Source: Burkholderiales bacterium (GTDB lineage Bacteria; Pseudomonadota; Gammaproteobacteria; Burkholderiales; Burkholderiaceae). From it: a stretch of DNA of 61,257 nt. Every line of letters begins with the position of its first letter. Within the stretch, counting starts at the first letter, position 1. The stretch spans positions 1 through 61,257 of the forward strand of contig JAMFSK010000122.1 in NCBI GenBank assembly GCA_026225235.1. The letters run 5' to 3'. The position numbers and the translations under genes were made by a program. This document shows positions 35,750 through 45,214 of the stretch, piece after piece. The notes beneath the pieces were generated by a model, which searched no databases, was not told the origin of the DNA, and worked only from the letters and a program-made list of their open reading frames with translations.

Positions 35750-37302
35750 TGACTAATCCGATTGCGACCTTTGTCTTTGTCCTGCTGTTTCTCAGCGTGA
35801 CCGTGCTTGGCTTTATCGCGGCCAACTGGCGCCGTGGCGATCTCAAGCTACTCGATGAGTGGGGTCTGGGCGGCCGCCGTTTTGGCACGGTCGTGACCTG
35901 GTTCCTGCTGGGCGGCGACCTCTATACCGCCTACACTTTCGTGGCGGTTCCGGCGCTGGTGTTCGGCGCGGGCGCGACGGGCTTCTTCGCGCTGCCTTAT
36001 ACGATCCTGATCTATCCCTTCGCGTTTGTCGTGTTCCCGAAACTCTGGAACGTCGCAAAGCGGCACGGTCATATCACAGCGGCGGACTTTGTCCACGCGC
36101 GTTACAACAGTCGATGGCTCGCGCTCGCGGTGGCGCTGACCGGGATCATCGCGACGATGCCCTATATCGCGCTGCAGCTCGTGGGGATTGAAGTCGTGAT
36201 CGGCGGACTAGGCATCGACACGCAGGGCTTCACGGGCGACCTGCCCCTGATCGTCGCGTTCGCCATCCTTGCGGCCTATACATACACTTCCGGGCTGCGT
36301 GCGCCCGCAATGATCGCAGTGGTCAAGGACTTGCTGATCTACATCACGATTGCTGCGGCGATGATCGTCATTCCCGCGCAGCTTGGGGGCTTCGGACATA
36401 TCTTCGATATCGTGCCACCGGCCAAGGTGCTGCTGAAGGCACCAGACGTGTCGAGCCTCAATGGCTACAGCGCCTACACGACGCTGGCGGTGGGTTCCGC
36501 ACTGGCGCTATTTCTCTATCCGCACTCGGTGACAGCGATCCTGAGTTCGTCGTCGGGCAACACGATCCGTCGCAATATGGCGCTGTTGCCAGCCTATTCG
36601 CTGGTGCTCGGCCTGCTCGCGCTACTCGGCTTCATGGCGCTCGCCTCGGGCGTCAAGGACATGCCGGAGTTCGCCCCGTACTTCAAGGCGTATGGTGCGA
36701 ATTTCGCAGTGCCCGCGCTCTTCCTGCATTACTTCCCTTCCTGGTTCGTCGGGGTGGCTTTCGCGGCAATCGGCATCGGTGCACTGGTGCCCGCGGCCAT
36801 CATGTCGATCGCGGCGGCCAATCTCTATACGCGCAATATCCATCGTGAGTTCTTCAACAAGAAGGTCAACTATCACGAGGAAACCAACATCGCGAAGATG
36901 GTGTCGCTAGTCGTGAAGGTGGGGGCGCTTGCCTTCATCATCTTCTTGCCGCTCACCTATGCGATCCAGTTGCAGCTGCTCGGCGGGATCTGGATCATCC
37001 AGACGCTGCCGGCGATCGTGCTCGGGCTCTATACGCGCATGCTCGATCATCGGGCACTGCTGATCGGTTGGCTCGTGGGGATCGTCACCGGCACCTGGAT
37101 GGCGGCTTCGCTCCAGCTCAAGAGTTCGATCTATCCGCTGCATCTGTTCGGTTATACGATTCCGGGCTATGCGGCGGTGTGGTCGCTGGTGATCAACATA
37201 GTGATCGCTCTTGGACTCTCGTACGCGTTTCGCGCGGCGGGTTTCAAGCAGACGGTCGACCGAACCTCGCCTGAGGACTATCTGGACCCGGTGGAGGGCT
37301 GA
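35749..37302 (+). CDS. mctP: sodium:solute symporter, monocarboxylate permease MctP type
   Basis: 517 residues with about 13 membrane helices of the SSS/LeuT fold. WGLGGRRFGTVVTWFLLGGDLYTAYTF and NAKRHGHITAADFVHARYNSRWLALAV-like stretches match the MctP group, which imports lactate, pyruvate, acetate and similar acids with sodium or protons. It forms a pair with the DUF3311 gene. The substrate in this strain is not shown by sequence. Confidence 0.85.
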   Translation: MTNPIATFVFVLLFLSVTVLGFIAANWRRGDLKLLDEWGLGGRRFGTVVTWFLLGGDLYTAYTFVAVPALVFGAGATGFFALPYTILIYPFAFVVFPKLWNVAKRHGHITAADFVHARYNSRWLALAVALTGIIATMPYIALQLVGIEVVIGGLGIDTQGFTGDLPLIVAFAILAAYTYTSGLRAPAMIAVVKDLLIYITIAAAMIVIPAQLGGFGHIFDIVPPAKVLLKAPDVSSLNGYSAYTTLAVGSALALFLYPHSVTAILSSSSGNTIRRNMALLPAYSLVLGLLALLGFMALASGVKDMPEFAPYFKAYGANFAVPALFLHYFPSWFVGVAFAAIGIGALVPAAIMSIAAANLYTRNIHREFFNKKVNYHEETNIAKMVSLVVKVGALAFIIFLPLTYAIQLQLLGGIWIIQTLPAIVLGLYTRMLDHRALLIGWLVGIVTGTWMAASLQLKSSIYPLHLFGYTIPGYAAVWSLVINIVIALGLSYAFRAAGFKQTVDRTSPEDYLDPVEG

Positions 37303-37791
37303 ACGCCGAGGGACCCTGACTCAGTATCGACATAGGCCGATGGCCGGCTTTCGCTTGTGAGCCGGTCGCGGTGAAATAGGGGGCGGAAGGCAGCAGGTTG
37401 CGCGTCGACGCTGGTCAATGCCCATTCATTGCTTCGGTGGACGACCTCGATTTTCTTGCTCGGATCGAGGCTGGCGAGCACGTTGGCAAAGGCGATGTGC
37501 TGGTCTCGTCACGCTCAGGACGATCCAACGTGTTGTCGAGATGCAACTGCTCAACGAGTATCGGATCGTCGAGGTACGCGAACATCGTACGGCCATACAG
37601 TTGGTCCCCGCGTAGGCCGGCGCCTCATGCGCTTTGAGGTGACCTAGCGCTCGGGGTCAAGTGCCTGCCCGATATTTTCCGTTTTACTGATATTCGTTAA
37701 ATATCCGTATTTCAGATATCGCCGCCCGGGCACTCGAAGGGATGCCACCGGGCTGACACCCGGCACTCTCGGCAACGCCCACCCAAAGAAA
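37303..37791. other. intergenic region with decayed gene and AT-rich tract
   Basis: Besides the remnant at about 37398-37615 there is an AT-rich stretch at 37673-37720 with repeated ATATC/GATAT words. No intact gene is seen. Confidence 0.55.
37398..37615 (+). pseudogene. probable frameshifted remnant of an unknown small protein
   Basis: Two protein-like segments lie in adjacent frames: PFIASVDDLDFLARIEAGEH...GDVLV in the first, then LVTLRTIQRVVEMQLLNEYR...AIQLVPA in the second, ending at TAG 37613-37615. Joining them near 37500-37510 would give a continuous domain of about 70 residues, as if one base had been lost or gained. Family not identified; the assignment rests on composition. Confidence 0.35.
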
Positions 37792-37819
37792 AACGCCTCA
37801 GTTGATGAACTGAGGCGTT
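37792..37819 (-). terminator. rho-independent terminator of tal
   Basis: AACGCCTCAGTT and AACTGAGGCGTT form a perfect 12-pair stem with a GATG loop (plus-strand reading). On the minus strand it is followed by TTTCTTT. It lies about 120 bases after the tal stop. Confidence 0.85.
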
Positions 37820-37938
37820 GAGTGATCGTGCTAGTTAGCCACTCTTTGACAGAACGGCTAGGCCAAGAAGCAGGTTGTTTTCGAAGGGGGCACGCAGGGC
37901 TGTCAGCCCGCTTCTCCGCCCATGTCTGGGCCCATTTG

Positions 37939-38901
37939 TCAGGCTGCTTTCTTCTGTAGATCCAGAATCAAATGCTCGAGCTTGATCGCATCAGCCGCAA
38001 ACGTCCGGATGCCTTCCGCAAGCTTCTCGGTTGCCATCGGGTCTTCGTTGAGCTGGAAGCGGAACGACGCTTCGTCAACGGCGATACGCGCCACGGGGTC
38101 GTTCTTCGCTTGCTCGGGCGACAGCTTGCGTTCGACTGTGTATGACTCTTCGGCAAGCTTCTTGAGCAGGTCCGGGCTGATCGTCAGCAAGTCACAGCCG
38201 GCCAGTTCGAGAATCTGCGGCACCGTCCGGAAGCTCGCGCCCATGATCTCAGTCGGGTAGCCGAACTTTTTGTAGTACGCATAGATCGTGCGGACCGAAT
38301 GCACGCCCGGGTCATTCGCACCGCCGTCTTTCTGCTCGTCCCACGAGGCGCCGGCCGTCTTCTTGTACCAGTCGTAGATTCGACCGACGAACGGCGAGAT
38401 CAGTTGGGCCTTCGCTTCGGCACAAGCGACTGCCTGAGCCAACGAGAACAACAGCGTCATATTGCAGTGGATGCCTTCGCGCTGCAGGACTTCGGCGGCG
38501 CGGATGCCTTCCCATGTCGAGGCGAGCTTGATCAGGATACGGTTGCGCGAAATGCCGGCGGCTTCGTACAGCTCGATGAGGTGACGGCCCTTCTTGATCG
38601 AACCTTCCGTGTTGAACGACAGACGCGCATCGACTTCGGTCGAGACGCGGCCCGGAATGATCTTGAGGATTTCGGTGCCGAAGGTGATCAGCAGTTTGTC
38701 GATAATCGATTCGAGTGCTTCACCCTTGCTTTCGCGCACGACTTTTTCGAGCAGCGGAAGGTATTCGGCTTTCTGGACGGCCTTGAGGATCAGCGACGGA
38801 TTCGTCGTGGCGTCTTGCGGCTTGAACTGGGCGATCGACTGGAAGTCGCCGGTGTCGGAGACAACGGTCGTGTATTGCTTGAGCTGGTCGAGTGCGGTCA
38901 T
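37939..38901 (-). CDS. tal: transaldolase
   Basis: 320 residues, TalA/TalB class. The Schiff-base Lys is in [14 protein letters not shown], with the N-terminal [14 protein letters not shown] and [14 protein letters not shown] also characteristic. It moves a dihydroxyacetone unit between sedoheptulose-7-phosphate and glyceraldehyde-3-phosphate in the non-oxidative pentose phosphate pathway. It is monocistronic, with its own terminator. Confidence 0.96.
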   Translation of the reverse strand: MTALDQLKQYTTVVSDTGDFQSIAQFKPQDATTNPSLILKAVQKAEYLPLLEKVVRESKGEALESIIDKLLITFGTEILKIIPGRVSTEVDARLSFNTEGSIKKGRHLIELYEAAGISRNRILIKLASTWEGIRAAEVLQREGIHCNMTLLFSLAQAVACAEAKAQLISPFVGRIYDWYKKTAGASWDEQKDGGANDPGVHSVRTIYAYYKKFGYPTEIMGASFRTVPQILELAGCDLLTISPDLLKKLAEESYTVERKLSPEQAKNDPVARIAVDEASFRFQLNEDPMATEKLAEGIRTFAADAIKLEHLILDLQKKAA

Positions 38902-39125
38902 GGCGGTGAGGGTCTACGAGACTCGGAGCCTACTATTGTGCGTCCGGTGGACGGGCAAGGCCAGTGCTTTTCTTACCGGCGCCCGCTACGTTTTTGCCGC
39001 CGATCATACCGATCGGGGCGCTCGAGTGCGTCGCAGCAGGCTCAAGAGCCCGCCGGCCGCACTCGATTGCACACAATACCCCTTTCACTTGTAGGGCGCA
39101 GCGCAGCTCCCGAGGCGAGGGCTCA

Positions 39126-42100
39126 CTAGCGATATGGCTCCTGGTCATGGGGCGGAGCATCGGGGCTGCCGCCGAGCGGGCTGCGCGCGCTGTGGGCAGC
39201 ACCGCCGGCCTGAGCGCCGCGACGTCGTAGTCCCAATGCTCGCAGAGGGCTCGAGACGACGAAATACGACAACGGCGCAAACAGCAGTCCGAGGAGCGTC
39301 GCGGCGATCACGCCGCCGAACACGCCAGTGCCGATCGAGTGTCGACTCTGCGCCCCGGCTCCGGTCGCCAGGACGAGCGGCAGCACGCCTAGCAGGAAGG
39401 CCATCGATGTCATGACAATGGGCCGGAAGCGCAAGGCGGCTGCCTCGGAAATGGCCTGAAGCAGTGGCGTATTGCGCTGCCGCAATTCACGTGCAAACTG
39501 AACGATCAGGATCGCGTTCTTACTCGCGAGTCCGAACACCGTGACCAGCCCGACCTTGAAGTAGATGTCGTTTGGCATCCCGCGCAGCAGCATCGCACCG
39601 ACCGCGCCGATCACACCGAGCGGCACGATCATCAGCACCGACAGCGGTACCGACCAGCTCTCGTAGAGGGCCGCCAACGACAGGAACACGGCGAGCAGCG
39701 ACAAGCCGATCAACAGCGGCACCTGGGCCGAAGCCTCGGTGGCCTCGCGAGCCTGCCCGGTCCACTCGTAGGTCACGCCGACTGGCAAGACGATATGCGC
39801 GAGCCGTTCGAGTTCGGCCATGGCCTGGCCCGAGCTTACGCCGTCTGCCGGGCGTCCGGTCACGTCGAGCGAGGGATAGCCGTTGTAGCGCGACAGCGAG
39901 ATCGGGCCCATGGTCCACTTTGCGGTGCTGAACGAAGAGAAGGGCACCATCGTGCCGGTCGCATTGCGCACCGTGAGGTCCATCAGGTCGTACTGGCTCA
40001 TGCGGGCCTCGGCAAGACCCGAGACCAGCACGCGCTGCATGCGTCCACCCGAGGGGTAGTCGTCGAGATAGAAAGTGCCGAATGCGGCGCCGAGCGCAGA
40101 CTGAATCGAGGCGAAACTCACGCCCATCGCATAGGCTTTGTCGCGATCGACGTCGAGCACGATGCGCGGTGCGTCGGGCAGCGTTTCGGTATGGATCGCC
40201 GTGAGCATCGAGTCCTTGCGGGCGATGTCGAATAGCTTCTCGCGCGCGGTGACCATGGCGTCGAGACCGATGCCACCGCGGTCTTCGAGGCGGAACACAA
40301 AACCGTCCGAGTGACCCAGGCCCGGTACCGACGGCGGCAGGTAGGCCGACACTTCGCCTTCGCCGATCTTGTCGAACGATTCGTTGAGCCGGTCACTGAG
40401 CGTCTGTGCACCGATGTCGCGCTGATCCCAGGGCTTGAGTTCAACGTAGGCCTGGCCTGTGTTCTGGCCGCTGCCATAGTCGCTGTAGCCGACCATGCTC
40501 GTCACATTCGAGACGGACGGTTCACGGTGGATGATCTGCTCGGCGCGTTCGAGGACGGCCTGCGTGCGGGCCTGGGTCGCGCCCGGCGGCATCTGCACGA
40601 CGACCTGGACACTGCCCTGGTCTTCCGTCGGCAGGAAACCTTCAGGCAGGTTCAGGTAGAGGAAGACGCTGGCGATGACCAGCGCCGCGTACACCGTGAG
40701 CGCCGGACCCGAATGGTTCAGGATGCCTTGCACGGCGCCCCGGTAGCGCAGCGCCACTCGCTCAAACAGGCGGTGGAAACCGGAGAGCAGTCCGGTTTCG
40801 GCGATCGTGTGCCGACTGCCATCCATCGACTGGCGCGCGGGCAGCGGCTTGAGCAGCGTCGCACACAGGGCCGGCGTCAACGACAGGGCCATCAGGGAGG
40901 AGATGATCATCGACGCGATCATCGCCGCCGAGAACTGGCGATAGACGCCACCGACCCCGCCTCGCATGCAGGCGAGCGGCACGAACACCGCGGTCAGCAC
41001 GACCGTCACGCCGATCAGCGCACCGACGATCTGCTTCATCGCCTGGCGTGTCGCTTCACGCGGTGGCAAGGCCTGCTCGTGCATGATCCGCTCGACGTTC
41101 TCGACCACCACGATCGCATCGTCGACCAGGATCCCGATCGACAACACCATGCCGAACATCGTAAAGGTATTGATCGAATAGCCCAGCGCGGCGAGCACGG
41201 CGCACGAGCCCATCAACGTGACCGGAATCGCGATCGTCGGGATCAGGGTATAGCGCCAGTCGCGCAAGAACAGCCGCATCACAACGAAGACGAGCAGGAT
41301 CGCCTCGATCAGCGTGATGACCACTTCACGGATCGCCACATGGACATACGTCGAGGCATCGAACGGCACGTTGACCGAGACACCTGGCGGCAGCGATTTC
41401 GAGAGCTCCGCGAGCCGCTCGTGAATCGCCTTCGAGGTTGCCAGCGCATTGCCGTCCGGCGCCAGCTCGACACCGACGGTTGCCGCGGGCTTGCCGTTGA
41501 GTCTTGAATAGAAGGTGTAGTTGTCTTCGCCGAGCTCGACTTTGGCGACATCGCTCAGATGGACGATCGCGCCGTTCGCGAGCGCCTTAAGGACGATCTT
41601 GCCGAACTCCTCGGGTTTGTTGAGCTGGCCTTTGACGACGATGCTCGCGGCGAGCTGCTGACCCGCGACGAACGGCGCGTCGCCGATCGTGCCGGCGGCG
41701 ACCGCCACATTCTGGGCGCCGATCGCGGTCATCACGTCATCAGCGGAGATACCATATTCGCGCAGCTTGACGGGGTCGATCCAGATCCGCATGGCGCGGT
41801 CCGAGTCCCACAGCTGAGCGGAGCCGACGCCCGGCGCGCGCTTGATTTCGCGCAGCACATAGCGGCTCATGTAGTTGCCGAGTTCGCTCGAGTCGCGCTG
41901 ACCATCGGTCGAGGTCAGGGCGACCACCATCAGGAACGAACCTGATGACTTCGACACTGAGATGCCCTGCTGGATCACCTGTTGTGGCAAGCGGGGCTCG
42001 ACCTGCTTCATGCGGTTCTGCACGTCGACGACGGCGAGGTCCGGATTGGTTCCCGGCTCGAAGGTCGCGCTGATCGAGACATCGCCGAGACCATCGCTGG

Positions 42101-42341
42101 TGCTCTCGTAGTAGAGCAGGCCATCGGCGCCGTCGAGCGCCTCCTCGATGATGCTGGCGACGTTGGCATCGACGGTTTCGGCCGTGGCGCCCGGGTAGGT
42201 CGTGTCGATTTCAACGCGCGGCGGCGCGAGCCGCGGGAACTGGGTTACCGGCAGCTCGGGCAGGGCGAGCGCCCCGGCGATCATGATCACCACGGCGATG
42301 ACCCATGCGAACACGGGCCTGTCGATAAAGAAAGAAGGCAA
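39126..42341 (-). CDS. RND efflux pump inner-membrane permease (HAE1 family)
   Basis: 1071 residues, full length, with a TTG start (MPSFFIDRPVFAWVIA). Twelve membrane helices and two large periplasmic loops. The proton-relay Asp pair is in GILVDDAIVVVENVER and the Lys in FGLASKNAILIVQFA. It should use the proton gradient to expel drugs or other amphiphiles as a trimer. No periplasmic adaptor or outer-membrane channel is nearby, so it must borrow partners. It starts 66 bases after the tldE-like gene on the same strand and may be its operon partner. Confidence 0.92.
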   Translation of the reverse strand: MPSFFIDRPVFAWVIAVVIMIAGALALPELPVTQFPRLAPPRVEIDTTYPGATAETVDANVASIIEEALDGADGLLYYESTSDGLGDVSISATFEPGTNPDLAVVDVQNRMKQVEPRLPQQVIQQGISVSKSSGSFLMVVALTSTDGQRDSSELGNYMSRYVLREIKRAPGVGSAQLWDSDRAMRIWIDPVKLREYGISADDVMTAIGAQNVAVAAGTIGDAPFVAGQQLAASIVVKGQLNKPEEFGKIVLKALANGAIVHLSDVAKVELGEDNYTFYSRLNGKPAATVGVELAPDGNALATSKAIHERLAELSKSLPPGVSVNVPFDASTYVHVAIREVVITLIEAILLVFVVMRLFLRDWRYTLIPTIAIPVTLMGSCAVLAALGYSINTFTMFGMVLSIGILVDDAIVVVENVERIMHEQALPPREATRQAMKQIVGALIGVTVVLTAVFVPLACMRGGVGGVYRQFSAAMIASMIISSLMALSLTPALCATLLKPLPARQSMDGSRHTIAETGLLSGFHRLFERVALRYRGAVQGILNHSGPALTVYAALVIASVFLYLNLPEGFLPTEDQGSVQVVVQMPPGATQARTQAVLERAEQIIHREPSVSNVTSMVGYSDYGSGQNTGQAYVELKPWDQRDIGAQTLSDRLNESFDKIGEGEVSAYLPPSVPGLGHSDGFVFRLEDRGGIGLDAMVTAREKLFDIARKDSMLTAIHTETLPDAPRIVLDVDRDKAYAMGVSFASIQSALGAAFGTFYLDDYPSGGRMQRVLVSGLAEARMSQYDLMDLTVRNATGTMVPFSSFSTAKWTMGPISLSRYNGYPSLDVTGRPADGVSSGQAMAELERLAHIVLPVGVTYEWTGQAREATEASAQVPLLIGLSLLAVFLSLAALYESWSVPLSVLMIVPLGVIGAVGAMLLRGMPNDIYFKVGLVTVFGLASKNAILIVQFARELRQRNTPLLQAISEAAALRFRPIVMTSMAFLLGVLPLVLATGAGAQSRHSIGTGVFGGVIAATLLGLLFAPLSYFVVSSPLRALGLRRRGAQAGGAAHSARSPLGGSPDAPPHDQEPYR

Positions 42342-42407
42342 GTTTTTCTCGGTTGCTTTGTTGTTGTCTTTGTCCGACTCGCTGCGTTCGCTCTTTTGTT
42401 CGCTCGA

Positions 42408-43778
42408 CTACAGCGTCAATTCGAAGCCCTTCAACAGCAGACCGGGCAGAAGATTGCCGCCGGTTCCGCGTTCGACGTACGAGGCATCGTTAAGGATCAG
42501 TTCGGGCGCCGCGCTCAAGTGTTCGAGCGAGTCACCGAGGATCCGGTACATCGTGTCGTCAAAACGCATCGCCTCGACGGGCGCGACGATCTGACCGTCT
42601 TCGACCCAGAATGTGGCAAAGCGCGTCATGCCCGTCAGCCGCGCGTTCATCGGATCAGACACATTGACGTACCAAAGGTTGCCAATGTACAGGCCCGTGC
42701 CGATGGCCTGGAGCGCGTCGGCGTCGGCCAGTTCGCCGCCTCGCATCGCAAGCGAAGTCGGTCGTTCGCCGGCCGTCGCGCCATTGGTCTGCAGCCCGTA
42801 TTCGCGCGCGCTACGCGCACCCGTCAGTCGCTCGACACTACGGCCCGCATCGATCAGCGACACGTTGCGACGCAGATAGCCATCTTCGTTGAAAGCCGGT
42901 GCCACGCCAAGGGAGAGATCTTCGGCGAGGCCAATACGCGCATCGAGTGTACGCTCACCCGTATGCAGCTTGTAGAGCGTGCTGCTGCCGGTGGCTTGCT
43001 GGCGCGCCGAGAAGGCGCCGGTCCAGGCGAGCGTGCCGATCAGTTCGTCGAGCGCGCGGGGCGCAATGTAGGCACGGTAGCTGCCCGGTTTCAGCGCCTT
43101 GGGTGTGCGCGCAAGCACCGGCATGCGCGTGGCGGCCTGGGCGACTTTGTCGGCGAAGACGGCATCGTCCCAGTGATCGCCCGCATAGACGGTCTTGATC
43201 GCCCGGCCGCTCACATCGTAAATCGACCAGCTGAAATTGAAGTTGGCCACCTGGTACCAGCCGCGGCTACCGGTCGACGAGGCAAAGCCACGCACGATCG
43301 TGCCGCCCGCGTAGAAGCCCACAAAATCGAGTCCCTTCGCGCATTCAACGACAGTGGCCACCAGCGCGGCCGGGTTCGGCAACTGACCATGGCGACGGGT
43401 CGACTGCGCCCAGGTGGTCGTGTCGAACAACAGGTGCGGATCGTCGTGCGAGTCGTTCAGACTGGCGCGCAGTGTCGCGAGCGTCTCGTTGACGTCATGC
43501 AGGTCGGCGATGCGATCGCCGCTCAGCGTGAAGGTCGAATACGCGTGGCGTGCGCCTGCAATCAGGCGCAGCGTGAAACGGCCCTGCGCGACGGAGCCGA
43601 TCTGACGGACCTTGCCCAGGTTGAAACGGATGAAGTCGGACTGCTCGGCGGCGAGGGAACACAGCGTCGTTTCGTCTGCGCCGCGCAGGTTCTCGATCTC
43701 ATCGACCAGCGAAAGGAAGTGCGGGTGCCAGTCGAAAGGCGTGACGCCATTGCCAGCGACGTTGGTTTCGATCTTCAT
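42408..43778 (-). CDS. TldE/PmbA-like subunit of the TldD/TldE protease
   Basis: 456 residues of the TldD/PmbA family. There is no HExxxH motif, so this is the non-catalytic partner. It overlaps the TldD-like gene by four bases (ATGA). In characterised systems the TldD-TldE heterodimer is a zinc protease that trims unfolded or heterocycle-containing peptides, as in microcin B17 maturation and CcdA degradation. It differs from Escherichia coli PmbA in detail, so I give no symbol. Confidence 0.85.
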   Translation of the reverse strand: MKIETNVAGNGVTPFDWHPHFLSLVDEIENLRGADETTLCSLAAEQSDFIRFNLGKVRQIGSVAQGRFTLRLIAGARHAYSTFTLSGDRIADLHDVNETLATLRASLNDSHDDPHLLFDTTTWAQSTRRHGQLPNPAALVATVVECAKGLDFVGFYAGGTIVRGFASSTGSRGWYQVANFNFSWSIYDVSGRAIKTVYAGDHWDDAVFADKVAQAATRMPVLARTPKALKPGSYRAYIAPRALDELIGTLAWTGAFSARQQATGSSTLYKLHTGERTLDARIGLAEDLSLGVAPAFNEDGYLRRNVSLIDAGRSVERLTGARSAREYGLQTNGATAGERPTSLAMRGGELADADALQAIGTGLYIGNLWYVNVSDPMNARLTGMTRFATFWVEDGQIVAPVEAMRFDDTMYRILGDSLEHLSAAPELILNDASYVERGTGGNLLPGLLLKGFELTL

Positions 43779-45214
43779 TGTTCGCCCCCGAAGACGTCGA
43801 CATCGCTGAACACGCAGGCCGGCGAGGCGTGCCCGACCCGGATGGTCTGGGCCGGCTCACCCTTGCCGCAGAACGGTGTGCCCAGCACTTCACGGGTCGC
43901 GGCGTTGCCGACGGCCGAGAGGCTGCGCCAGAAACTTGCGGAGATGCCGCGGTAGTTCGGCCGCTTGACGATCTGGGTCAGCTTGCCGTTCTCGATCAAT
44001 TGACCGAATTCGCAGCCGAACTGGAATTTGTTGCGATGGTCGTCGATCGACCACGACACATTGGTCCGCATCAGGACGCCGTGCTCGATCTGGCCGATCA
44101 TCTCGTCGAGCGAGAGGGTGCCCGGTTCGATATTGATGTTCGCCATGCGATCGATCGGCGCCCGGTTCCAGCTACTCGCGCGCGAATTCGCGACGCCCGG
44201 CATGCGGGCACGTTGCTGGGAAAGCGCAACACCGAGCGGTCGTTCGAGCACGCCGGCGCGAATCAGGTATTGCTTGTCGGTTGCCGTGCCGTCGTCGTCG
44301 AAGCCGTAAGCCGCGGCTTCTTCGGGCAAGTCGGGGTCGAACGTCACATTGAGGAGTTCGGAGCCGTATTGATAGTGGCCGAACATCTCGGGCTTCACGA
44401 AGCTCGAGCCCGCAAAATTGCGTTCGTCACCGAGGATACGGTCGAGTTCGAGCGGATGGCCGATCGACTCGTGGATCTGCAGCATCATCTGGTCAGGCAT
44501 CAGCAACAGGTCGCGCTTGCCGCTCGGACAGTTCGGCGCGCCCAGCAGTTGCAGGACTTCGTCAGCGGCGCGTCGACCACTGCCGTCAAAACCGACCTGG
44601 TCGAGTACACCGAGACCGCCTTGCAGGCAGGTCGAACCATGGCCCGCGAGCGAGCGGTGCTGGGTGTCGCCATTGGCATGCGCGGTGACACCGAGGCTCG
44701 GCATCACAAAACGGAAGCGCTGGTCAATACGCACGCCATCGCTTGTCAGGTAGACCTGGTCAGTCAGCGTGATCTGCGCACTCGCGATACGTTCGACGAT
44801 GCGGCTGTCCCCGCCTGCTTGCGCGCATTCGTGCGCTAGCAGTTCGAGCCATGCGCCGCGCCCGGGCAGCACGGTGTCGTAGTCGGGCGAACGATACTCG
44901 CCGCTTTGCGAGGGTCGGGCGATGTTTCGATGATCGATCAGCGAGACGGCGGCGCTTGCGCGTGCGCGATCCACCGCGAGGTCGAGCGCCGCCTGCAGGC
45001 CGGCCGGCGACAAGTCGCTCGTGGCGGCATAGCCGGCACCCGCGCCGGCGTAGGCGATCAGCATGGCGCCACGGTCGCGTTGCGTCTGCAACGGCTGGGC
45101 GATATCGTTGCGGACCTCGTGTTCCTCGATCCGCTCGTCGACGATTCGCAGCGACCAGAAGTCAGCGTCGCTGCGTAAGGTGCGTCCTGCGTCTGCCCAG
45201 CGCGTGTCGATCAT
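43775..45214 (-). CDS. tldD: TldD-family zinc metalloprotease
   Basis: 479 residues. HESIGHPLELDRILGDE supplies HExxxH zinc ligands and the catalytic Glu. It overlaps the stop of the yejF-like gene (ATGA) at its start and the tldE-like gene at its end. The direct coupling to a peptide importer suggests that imported peptides are handed to the protease. It is probably one of more than one TldD in the genome, since the usual proteobacterial tldD and pmbA are dispersed genes. Confidence 0.9.
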   Translation of the reverse strand: MIDTRWADAGRTLRSDADFWSLRIVDERIEEHEVRNDIAQPLQTQRDRGAMLIAYAGAGAGYAATSDLSPAGLQAALDLAVDRARASAAVSLIDHRNIARPSQSGEYRSPDYDTVLPGRGAWLELLAHECAQAGGDSRIVERIASAQITLTDQVYLTSDGVRIDQRFRFVMPSLGVTAHANGDTQHRSLAGHGSTCLQGGLGVLDQVGFDGSGRRAADEVLQLLGAPNCPSGKRDLLLMPDQMMLQIHESIGHPLELDRILGDERNFAGSSFVKPEMFGHYQYGSELLNVTFDPDLPEEAAAYGFDDDGTATDKQYLIRAGVLERPLGVALSQQRARMPGVANSRASSWNRAPIDRMANINIEPGTLSLDEMIGQIEHGVLMRTNVSWSIDDHRNKFQFGCEFGQLIENGKLTQIVKRPNYRGISASFWRSLSAVGNAATREVLGTPFCGKGEPAQTIRVGHASPACVFSDVDVFGGEQ

